Of a stretch of 5,466 bases of DNA, positions 1 to 5,466 are shown piece after piece (positions within the stretch are counted from its first letter, which is position 1; the number at the start of each line of letters is the position of its first letter). Position numbers and translations under genes: made by a program. The stretch is taken from the NCBI GenBank assembly GCA_027038235.1, contig JALVXV010000317.1, positions 1 through 5,466 on the forward strand. The letters run 5' to 3'. The notes under the pieces are model-generated. The model searched no databases. It was not told the origin of the DNA and saw only the letters and a program-made list of their open reading frames with translations. The DNA is from Campylobacterales bacterium (GTDB lineage Bacteria; Campylobacterota; Campylobacteria; Campylobacterales; JALSKU01).

Positions 1-8
1 GATAAACT

Positions 9-1211
9 ATGGAAAAACCATATCTTGAATCAACCCCTGATGAGAAGGGATACTTTGGAAAATTTGGAGGAGCTTTTATACCGCCTCCTTTAGAGAAGCC
101 ATTTGCTGAGATAAATGAGGCTTATGACAAACTCTCTAAAAGTTATGACTTTTTAGAGGAGCTTAGAAGCATAAGAAAACACTATCAAGGTCGCCCTACT
201 CCCATCTCTTATGCTAAAAGACTAAGTGAATATGTTGGAGGAGGAAGAATCTATCTAAAAAGAGAAGATCTCAACCACACAGGAGCTCATAAACTCAACC
301 ACTGCATGGCTGAAGCATTGGTAGCTAAATATCTTGGCAAAGAGAAGATCATGGCTGAAACAGGTGCCGGTCAGCATGGAGTAGCACTTGCAACTGCTGC
401 AGCTTATTTTGGACTAGAGTGCGAGATACATATGGGTGAAGTGGACATAGAAAAAGAGAAACCCAATGTCATAAGGATGAAAATACTTGGAGCAAAAGTA
501 GTTCCTGTAACTCATGGACTAAAAACTCTAAAAGAGGCGGTTGATAGTTGCTTTGAAGCTTATGTAGCCCAAGCTGATAAAGCATTTTATGCCATAGGCT
601 CCGTTGTTGGACCTCATCCATTTCCAAAGATGGTAAGAGACTTCCAAAGAGTAGTAGGACTTGAGGCTAAAGAGCAATTTTATGAGATGACCAATCAACT
701 ACCAGATAGTGTAGTAGCCTGTGTTGGTGGTGGTAGTAATGCTATGGGTCTTTTTAGTGGCTTTATAGATGATCCAGTTAAACTCTATGGAGTTGAGCCT
801 CTTGGAAAAAGCACAAGACTTGGAGAGCATGCTGCAAGTTTAACCTATGGAAGTGAAGGGGTAATGCATGGTTTTAACTCTATCATGCTAAAAGATGAAA
901 AGGGCGAACCAGCTCCAGTTTACTCTATCGCTAGTGGACTTGACTACCCATCAGTAGGACCCGAACAAGCCCACTTAAAAACTATAGGAAGAACCATAGT
1001 AGCAACCGCAACAGATAAAGAGAGTATAGATGCTTTTTATAAACTTTCAAGATATGAGGGTATCATACCAGCATTAGAGAGCTCTCATGCAGTTGCATTT
1101 GCTATGAAACTTGCAAAAGAGAATCCAAAAGAGTCAATTTTAGTAAACTTAAGTGGAAGAGGTGATAAAGATATAGACTTTGTTGTAAAAAACTATCCTA
1201 TTCCAGAATAA
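9..1211 (+). CDS. trpB: Tryptophan synthase beta chain, divergent orphan copy
   Basis: This PLP enzyme condenses indole with L-serine to give L-tryptophan in the cytoplasm, normally in a complex with TrpA. At 400 residues it has the usual length and looks intact. The PLP lysine is K95 in HTGAHK. The catalytic glutamate is E117 in AETGAGQH. The PLP-phosphate loop is GGGSNA at 240-245. GLDYPSVGP begins at 310, and NLSGRGDKD at 380-388 supplies the serine (S382) that contacts the pyridine nitrogen. An in-frame TAA at 3-5 limits the start to the ATG at 9; the ribosome binding site region is mostly outside the window. Several normally conserved spots differ from textbook TrpB1: HKLNH instead of HKINN, IEKEKPNV instead of VERQxxNV, and THGLKTL instead of SGSxTL. 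No trpA or other trp gene follows, and a terminator closes the gene. I infer a second, lineage-specific TrpB; free indole salvage or a shifted substrate is possible. Family assignment is firm, exact role is not. Confidence 0.95.
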   Translation: MEKPYLESTPDEKGYFGKFGGAFIPPPLEKPFAEINEAYDKLSKSYDFLEELRSIRKHYQGRPTPISYAKRLSEYVGGGRIYLKREDLNHTGAHKLNHCMAEALVAKYLGKEKIMAETGAGQHGVALATAAAYFGLECEIHMGEVDIEKEKPNVIRMKILGAKVVPVTHGLKTLKEAVDSCFEAYVAQADKAFYAIGSVVGPHPFPKMVRDFQRVVGLEAKEQFYEMTNQLPDSVVACVGGGSNAMGLFSGFIDDPVKLYGVEPLGKSTRLGEHAASLTYGSEGVMHGFNSIMLKDEKGEPAPVYSIASGLDYPSVGPEQAHLKTIGRTIVATATDKESIDAFYKLSRYEGIIPALESSHAVAFAMKLAKENPKESILVNLSGRGDKDIDFVVKNYPIPE

Positions 1212-1228
1212 ACTCTTGCTAAAATGGA

Positions 1229-1251
1229 GGCTAGAGTTTTCTCTAGCCTTT
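1229..1251 (+). terminator. Probable intrinsic terminator of trpB
   Basis: A perfect 8-bp stem, GGCTAGAG (1229-1236) with CTCTAGCC (1241-1248), closes on a TTTT loop 17 bases after the trpB stop. An A-T pair outside it can lengthen the stem. Only three T residues follow directly (TTTGAT), so the U-tract is short and termination may be partial. It separates trpB from the ccsBA promoter region. Confidence 0.7.
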
Positions 1252-1263
1252 GATACTTAAAAA

Positions 1264-1315
1264 TTTTCAATAGTTAACATGGTTTAATCTAATGTTTACA
1301 TTATTTAGGTAGAAT
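1264..1315 (+). promoter_or_regulatory. Likely sigma70-type promoter of ccsBA
   Basis: TAGAAT at 1310-1315 matches the -10 consensus at five of six positions and lies 29 bases before the ccsBA start codon. No TTGACA-like -35 box sits at the expected distance. Instead, short T-tracts recur about every ten bases upstream (near 1264, 1274, 1283, 1295 and 1304). This arrangement is known for Campylobacter and Helicobacter sigma70 promoters, where periodic AT-rich signal replaces the -35 box. The predicted transcript would start near 1322. This is inferred from pattern only. Confidence 0.5.
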
Positions 1316-1344
1316 TTCGTGATTATAGTCTAAAAGGGACAAAT

Positions 1345-4300
1345 ATGGTTAAACCTATTAAAAAAGTTTTTTTATCTATGCAGAGTGCTTTTATACTTTT
1401 TTTGATCTTTGCTACATCTTGCGGTATTGCTACATTTATAGAAAATGATTATGGAACAGAAACCGCTTGGGGAATGGTTTATGGAACATTATGGTTTGGT
1501 GCTATCCAAGTTTTACTTGGTATAAATTTAGCTTATAATATAGCAAGATACAAGCTATACAAAAAGGATAAATTGCCTATTTTTACTTTTCACTTAGGGT
1601 TTTTATTTATATTGATAGGCTCTATTGTTACTAGATATATCGGATATGAAGGCATTATGCATATTAGAGAGGGAGAGATTCAAGATATGATGATCTCAAG
1701 TGAGCCATATATCCAAGTAGATGCCCAAAAAGGAAACAAAATATACCATATAGAAAAGAAGAAGTATCTATCTAAGATAGGCAAAAATGATTTTGATCTT
1801 AAGTTAAATATTGATGGAAAAGTTGCAGAGATAAAATATATAGATTTTATTGCAAATGCTACAACTTCTATAGTCGATGATCCAAATGGAAAACCTATGA
1901 TCTCTTTTATGAGCACAGATCCATATTTTAGCAATTTTGTTTTAAAAGATAAGAGTGTACAAAGTGTAGGTGGAGTAAGATTTGCATTGAATGGATCTTT
2001 AAAAGGGGGCTCTTTATGGGGCACTCCTAAAGTAGATATCACTACAAAAGATGGAAAATTTTATATCAAATCCAATAAAACTTTGAGTGTTTTGGATATG
2101 AAAACTCAAAATAAAAAAACACTTGAGCCTTTAAAAGAGTATAGATTTGAGGCAAAGAGGCTTTATACAATAGATGGTTTGAGTTTTGCTCCAAAATCTA
2201 TGAAGATAAAGGGAAAAGAGAAGCTAGTTTCAGGTGCAAAAACAGAAAAAGGTATGAAGTTTAACTCGCTAAATGCTGTTGTAGTAAAAGCTACATATAA
2301 CGGTGATAGTAAAATAGTTACATTTTATGGACAGGGAAAGGGTGCAAAAGGCTTTACTAAAAGAGAGGTTATAGGTGGTATTCCTTTTAGTTTTGAGTGG
2401 GGATCAAAGCTGATATATCTTCCTTTTTCGCTAAAACTTAGAGATTTTCAACTAGATAGATACCCTGGCTCTATGTCTCCATCATCCTATGCTAGTGAAG
2501 TTACTTTGATAGATAAAAAAGATGGAGTAAACATGCCTTTTAGGATATTTATGAACCATGTGCTTGATTATAAAAATTATAGATTTTTCCAATCCTCTTA
2601 TGATAAGGATGAGAGAGGAACCATACTCTCAGTCAATCATGACCCAGGAAAGTATCCTACATATTTTGGTTATATTTTGTTGGGAATTGGCTTTTTGTGG
2701 ACTATTTTATCTCCAAAGAGCAGATTTAGAACACTTGGCAGAAAGATACAAAAAGATATACAAAGAGATAAAAATCCCTTTGCATTATCTGTGCTATTTA
2801 TACTCTTTGCTTTATCATTACAAACGATACCACTTAAGGCTAAAGATACATTAACTCCTCAAGAGAGTATCAATATTGCTAAAAAATATGAAAAAAGACA
2901 TTCTGATAAATTTGGGCAACTGTTGGTACAAGATAGAGAGGGAAGGATAAAGCCCATAGACTCTTTAGCAAATGATGTTTTAAACAAAGTAGCAAGAAAG
3001 AGAAGTTTTTTTGGGCTTGATGCTGATCAGATTATATTGGGAATGTTAGCCTCTCCAAGTGTATGGCAAAATATTCCTATGATAAAGATCTCCCATGATA
3101 AGCTAAAAAAGATTTTAGGCATTCCAAAGAGTGTAAAATATGCTGCTTTTAAAGACTTTTTTGACTATAAAAATAGTACAAATCCATACAAATTGGCAGC
3201 CTATGCAGAAAAAGCAAATAGAACTCCACCAATTGATAGAAATAAATTTGACAAAGATGTTTTAAAGGTAGATGAGAGAGTAAATGTTTTATATTATGTC
3301 TATACAGGCTCTCTTTTTAAAATATTTCCAAAAGTAGGCGATCCAAATCATACTTGGTATGACCCAAAAATGGCGATATCAACTTTTCCAAAAAAGGATG
3401 CCCAAGCTATTAGAATGATGCTACAAATCTACTTTACAGCTCTTCATAAAGGTATCAAAAGTGGTGATTGGAAAGATGCTAATAAAGCTTTAGATATAAT
3501 ATCTACTTACCAAAAAAAATATGGTGCCCAAGTGATTCAAGATAGCTCTCATATAAAGGCTGAAATTCTTTATAATCACTTAAATATATTTCCAAGACTT
3601 ATTCCTATATATCTTTTGAGCGGATTTTTACTACTATTTGCCATCATGTATAAAATGCTTCGTCCAAAAAGTTCTATTAAGTGGGTGGTTAGATCTCTTT
3701 TTGTTATAATACTTTTAGCATTTATTACCCAAACTTTCAACATGGGACTTAGATGGTATGTATCAGGTCATGCTCCTTGGAGTAATGGCTACGAGTCGAT
3801 GATATATATATCTTGGGCATTAATGCTTGCAGGTCTTATATTTTCCAAACAATCAGTTATGTCTCTCTCCTTGACTGCTATATTATCAGGGGTATTTTTA
3901 TTTGTAGCCCATCTTAGCTGGATGGATCCTGAGATTACCAATCTTGTACCAGTACTTAAATCTTACTGGCTTATGGTGCATGTCTCTGTGATTACTGCAA
4001 GTTATGGATTTTTAGGTTTAAATGCATTGTTAGGATTTTTTACATTGATAATGTTTATCATGTTAAGTGGTGATCCCAAAAATCCACGAAATGAACATAT
4101 CCAAATAAGCATAACTGAAGCTACAAGAGTAAATGAGATGTCTATGATACTTGGACTTATGCTCTTAACTATGGGTAACTTTTTAGGCGGAGTTTGGGCA
4201 AATGAATCATGGGGTAAATATTGGAGTTGGGATCCAAAAGAGACTTGGGCATTGGTAAGTATCTTAGTATATGCTGCAGTAGTTCATATGAGACTTATTC

Positions 4301-4521
4301 CAAAACTCAACTCTCAATTTGCCTTTGCAGTAGCCTCTACTATAGCTTATGCATCAGTTATCATGACATATCTAGGGGTAAACTACTATCTATCAGGTAT
4401 GCACTCATATGCTGCAGGAGAGCCCATACCAATACCTCAATGGATATATTGGGTAGTTGCTATAGTAGCAATGACGATTATTATTGCATTTCCAAAAAGA
4501 AGATTTTCTAAAAGGTTATAG
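1345..4521 (+). CDS. ccsBA: Fused cytochrome c synthase CcsBA (system II)
   Basis: CcsBA carries heme across the inner membrane and joins it to the CXXCH cysteines of apocytochromes c on the periplasmic side. The 1,058-residue chain is a fusion of ResB/CcsB and CcsA, as known in Campylobacterota. The N-terminal part has membrane spans near 14-32, 42-67 and 79-98, a periplasmic ResB domain at about 100-436, then spans near 438-456 and 478-497. A second soluble block (about 500-748) contains FGQLLVQDREGRIKPIDSLA. The C-terminal CcsA part has about eight spans, the GHAPWSNGYE motif (807-816), and the WWD heme-binding motif from W951 to W968 with core WSWDPKETW. By motif position, H83 and H981 are the membrane heme ligands, and H879 (YWLMVH) and H1020 (SGMHSY) are the external ones, so all four histidines are present. 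GGGA at 1336-1339 lies 5 bases before the ATG and supports this start. No frameshift is seen. The gene probably has its own promoter. Confidence 0.96.
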   Translation: MVKPIKKVFLSMQSAFILFLIFATSCGIATFIENDYGTETAWGMVYGTLWFGAIQVLLGINLAYNIARYKLYKKDKLPIFTFHLGFLFILIGSIVTRYIGYEGIMHIREGEIQDMMISSEPYIQVDAQKGNKIYHIEKKKYLSKIGKNDFDLKLNIDGKVAEIKYIDFIANATTSIVDDPNGKPMISFMSTDPYFSNFVLKDKSVQSVGGVRFALNGSLKGGSLWGTPKVDITTKDGKFYIKSNKTLSVLDMKTQNKKTLEPLKEYRFEAKRLYTIDGLSFAPKSMKIKGKEKLVSGAKTEKGMKFNSLNAVVVKATYNGDSKIVTFYGQGKGAKGFTKREVIGGIPFSFEWGSKLIYLPFSLKLRDFQLDRYPGSMSPSSYASEVTLIDKKDGVNMPFRIFMNHVLDYKNYRFFQSSYDKDERGTILSVNHDPGKYPTYFGYILLGIGFLWTILSPKSRFRTLGRKIQKDIQRDKNPFALSVLFILFALSLQTIPLKAKDTLTPQESINIAKKYEKRHSDKFGQLLVQDREGRIKPIDSLANDVLNKVARKRSFFGLDADQIILGMLASPSVWQNIPMIKISHDKLKKILGIPKSVKYAAFKDFFDYKNSTNPYKLAAYAEKANRTPPIDRNKFDKDVLKVDERVNVLYYVYTGSLFKIFPKVGDPNHTWYDPKMAISTFPKKDAQAIRMMLQIYFTALHKGIKSGDWKDANKALDIISTYQKKYGAQVIQDSSHIKAEILYNHLNIFPRLIPIYLLSGFLLLFAIMYKMLRPKSSIKWVVRSLFVIILLAFITQTFNMGLRWYVSGHAPWSNGYESMIYISWALMLAGLIFSKQSVMSLSLTAILSGVFLFVAHLSWMDPEITNLVPVLKSYWLMVHVSVITASYGFLGLNALLGFFTLIMFIMLSGDPKNPRNEHIQISITEATRVNEMSMILGLMLLTMGNFLGGVWANESWGKYWSWDPKETWALVSILVYAAVVHMRLIPKLNSQFAFAVASTIAYASVIMTYLGVNYYLSGMHSYAAGEPIPIPQWIYWVVAIVAMTIIIAFPKRRFSKRL

Positions 4522-4556
4522 CTTTTGTGGTGAGTGTCGATATGATAAAACTCTAC

Positions 4557-4580
4557 TATAAAATATGCTTAATTAAAGGA
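4557..4580 (+). promoter_or_regulatory. -10 box and ribosome binding site of the TPR gene
   Basis: TATAAAAT (4557-4564) fits a -10 element and lies 24 bases before the next start codon. AAAGGA (4575-4580) is a good ribosome binding site with 8 bases to the ATG at 4589, which decides that start. No convincing -35 box is visible, as is common in Campylobacterota. The spacer after ccsBA is only 67 bases and has no clear terminator, so readthrough from ccsBA could add to expression. Confidence 0.45.
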
Positions 4581-4588
4581 CTATTATT

Positions 4589-5038
4589 ATGAAAAGATAT
4601 CTATTTGTACTATTTGTGGCTAGTGGTATTTTGTATGCTTGTAACTGTGTAGTTTCAAGAGATATGATAAAGTGTGATTATTATGTGGGTCAAAAATTTG
4701 ATAAATCTCATCAAAAAGAGTGTCTAAACTATGCAAAAAGTATCAGCAAAGATGCTATGTTTGCAAAATCTTCTTGGTATTTTCTTTTGGGCGGGGATAT
4801 AAAAAATGCAAAAATAAATGCAAAAAAAGCTCTAAAGATAGGGCATAATTATGCTGCTGAATATTTAGGTATGGCTTATATATTAGAAAATGATATAAAA
4901 AATGCAAAAAAAGAGTTTAGCTTTTTTAAACATAAAGTAAAACAGAGCGGATACATAAAGAAAGATTTAAATATTTTAAAACATATATATAGCAACTTTA
5001 ATGATAAAGAAGTTTTAAAAATTTTACATATTCAATAA
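4589..5038 (+). CDS. Small exported TPR-like protein, possible lipoprotein
   Basis: I do not recognise a named family for this 149-residue protein. Residues 1-17 form a Sec-type signal: MKRY, then a hydrophobic stretch LFVLFVASGILYA. The signal ends at C18; LYAC is a near-lipobox, with tyrosine at -2 being unusual, so either lipid anchoring or simple secretion is possible. Cysteines are C18, C20, C29 and C45, with no CXXC or CXXCH motif. Residues about 57-117 look like two TPR/Sel1-type helical hairpins, each containing DIKNAK (70-75 and 102-107), 32 residues apart. The tail is lysine-rich and helical. It would act in the periplasm or at a membrane surface, perhaps as a protein-binding scaffold. 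It lies 67 bases after ccsBA in the same direction, which hints at but does not prove a link to cytochrome c assembly. The coding sequence looks more AT-rich than trpB. Reading frame, start and signal are well supported; function is unknown. Confidence 0.8.
   Translation: MKRYLFVLFVASGILYACNCVVSRDMIKCDYYVGQKFDKSHQKECLNYAKSISKDAMFAKSSWYFLLGGDIKNAKINAKKALKIGHNYAAEYLGMAYILENDIKNAKKEFSFFKHKVKQSGYIKKDLNILKHIYSNFNDKEVLKILHIQ
4796..4910 (+). repeat. Two exact 19-base copies inside the TPR gene
   Basis: The 19-base string GATATAAAAAATGCAAAAA occurs at 4796-4814 and again at 4892-4910, exactly 96 bases (32 codons) apart and in the same frame. Both copies encode DIKNAK, the turn and second helix start of each TPR-like unit. 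The span given covers both copies and the unique sequence between them. It fits an internal duplication of a repeat unit, although strong AT bias could also make lysine/asparagine codons match by chance. Confidence 0.75.
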
Positions 5039-5139
5039 AAGCTTACCACAACAGATAAAGCCTTTACCTCTTTTATTAAACTCTCCAATCCTCAAATATA
5101 ACCAATTTTATTGCAAAATTTGGGTTTAAGAGAGTTTTG
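5039..5139. other. Convergent intergenic spacer with weak inverted repeats
   Basis: This 101-base gap separates two genes that point at each other, so a two-way terminator would be expected. Several AT-rich pairings are visible: AATAAAAG (5034-5041) with CTTTTATT (5070-5077); AAACTCTC (5078-5085) with GAGAGTTT (5130-5137); AATTTT (5104-5109) with AAAATT (5115-5120), extended by CC/GG across a bulged T. None is a GC-rich hairpin followed by a T-run, so I do not call a definite terminator. No gene is supported here. Confidence 0.35.
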
Positions 5140-5466
5140 CTATTTTGGTTTGCAAGGGATAGCAAAGTCTATGTGGTAGTGTTCATCATGCCTTACCCAA
5201 GATCTTTTTTTGGAAAATCTAATATGTTTTTTTAGATATTTACCATATTTTGTTTTGAATAGATAGGGTTGCAATTTTGGATCAAAAATAACTCTCCATA
5301 AGTTATAACCCATCTTTTTTGGCAAAATGTGTAAAGTCAAGATGTGTGCTGCCATTGCTTCAAAATCTATTTGGTAGTCTTTGTATTTTCCTTTTTTATT
5401 AAACTCTACATCATATCCAAATTTATTAAATGGATTTGTTGCAAAGTATGTAGAGTTTCCTTTTTT
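5140..5466 (-). CDS. Penicillin-insensitive murein endopeptidase-like protein, C-terminal part
   Basis: The frame stays open to the right edge, so this is the last 108 residues of a longer protein whose start lies outside the window. The ATG at 5355 is therefore internal (in DFEAMAAH) and not the start. Near the end, RHDEHYHID holds histidines at relative positions 0, +3 and +5. This matches the HDYHFH cluster of E. coli MepA, a LAS-fold zinc peptidase (family M74) that cuts D-Ala-mDAP cross-links in periplasmic peptidoglycan. Preceding segments also fit this family as I recall it: FGYDVEFNKKGKY, then IDFEAMAAHIL, then WRVIFDPKLQPYLF. The first zinc ligands (HxxxxxxD) and any signal peptide would lie upstream and are not seen. 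It ends with a TAG at 5140-5142, converging on the TPR gene. Another LAS-type peptidase (DD-carboxypeptidase) is the main alternative. Confidence 0.75.
   Translation of the reverse strand, partial: KKGNSTYFATNPFNKFGYDVEFNKKGKYKDYQIDFEAMAAHILTLHILPKKMGYNLWRVIFDPKLQPYLFKTKYGKYLKKHIRFSKKRSWVRHDEHYHIDFAIPCKPK

Noticed and set aside
1324..1329. TATAGT as an alternative -10 box for ccsBA
   Set aside because: Transcription would begin within or just before the ribosome binding site at 1336-1339, leaving almost no leader.
1680..2042. 120-codon open frame on the minus strand
   Set aside because: It lies wholly antisense to the well-supported ResB part of ccsBA, and its translation has no recognisable motif.
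2558..2854. 98-codon open frame on the plus strand
   Set aside because: It overlaps ccsBA in another frame; the hydrophobic and lysine-rich content reflects the membrane spans and AT bias of the real gene.
4221..4511. 96-codon open frame on the plus strand
   Set aside because: It is out of frame within the WWD and terminal membrane region of ccsBA, whose motifs are intact in the real frame.
4510..4526. AAAAG/CTTTT hairpin across the ccsBA stop codon
   Set aside because: It has only five mostly A-T pairs and no GC-rich stem, too weak to call a terminator.
4664..4725. Possible heme or thioredoxin motif around C29, H41 and C45 of the TPR protein
   Set aside because: The cysteines are not arranged as CXXC or CXXCH, so neither heme attachment nor a thioredoxin-like site can be claimed.
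5027..5113. Short minus-strand reading with a Cys-Cys pair (KRGKGFICCGK)
   Set aside because: It looks protein-like but is under 30 codons between stops, has no suitable start codon and overlaps the end of the TPR gene. A gene remnant is possible but unsupported.
5140..5355. A complete 71-residue minus-strand protein starting at the ATG at 5355
   Set aside because: The frame continues without a stop to the window edge, and the upstream codons read as peptidase-like sequence (FGYDVEF, IDFEAMAAH), so the ATG is internal.

Overview
The window is about 5.5 kb of AT-rich bacterial DNA with one nearly complete gene neighbourhood. The best guess at the source is a Campylobacterota (Epsilonproteobacteria) species. 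Three things point there: a cytochrome c synthase with ResB/CcsB and CcsA halves fused in one roughly 1,060-residue chain (as known from Helicobacter, Campylobacter and Wolinella), a promoter with evenly spaced T-tracts and no clear -35 box, and lysine-rich, A/T-ending codon use. The genus cannot be fixed from this sequence; a free-living Sulfurimonas/Sulfurovum-type organism would fit.

Layout: (1) 9-1211, plus strand: a complete tryptophan synthase beta chain of a divergent type, with no trpA or other trp gene after it and a strong hairpin just past its stop. (2) 1212-1344: a 133-base spacer holding that terminator and then a likely sigma70-type promoter and ribosome binding site. (3) 1345-4521, plus: the fused CcsBA cytochrome c synthase, which exports heme and attaches it to CXXCH motifs of apocytochromes c outside the inner membrane. 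(4) 4522-4588: a short spacer with a TATAAAAT box and an AAAGGA ribosome binding site. (5) 4589-5038, plus: a small exported, probably lipid-anchored, cysteine-containing protein with two TPR-like helical repeats and no known function. (6) 5039-5139: a convergent spacer with several weak inverted repeats. (7) 5140-5466, minus: the C-terminal 108 residues of a peptidase that looks like a penicillin-insensitive murein endopeptidase (MepA/M74, LAS fold), running off the right edge.

The genes do not form one pathway. trpB appears to be its own transcription unit or the end of one that starts to the left. ccsBA starts a new unit, and the small TPR gene follows it closely but seems to have its own promoter. 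The murein peptidase faces them. Nothing here clearly qualifies as an undescribed system. The points most worth a second look are the orphan divergent TrpB, the large central periplasmic block of CcsBA, and the unassigned cysteine/TPR protein beside it.
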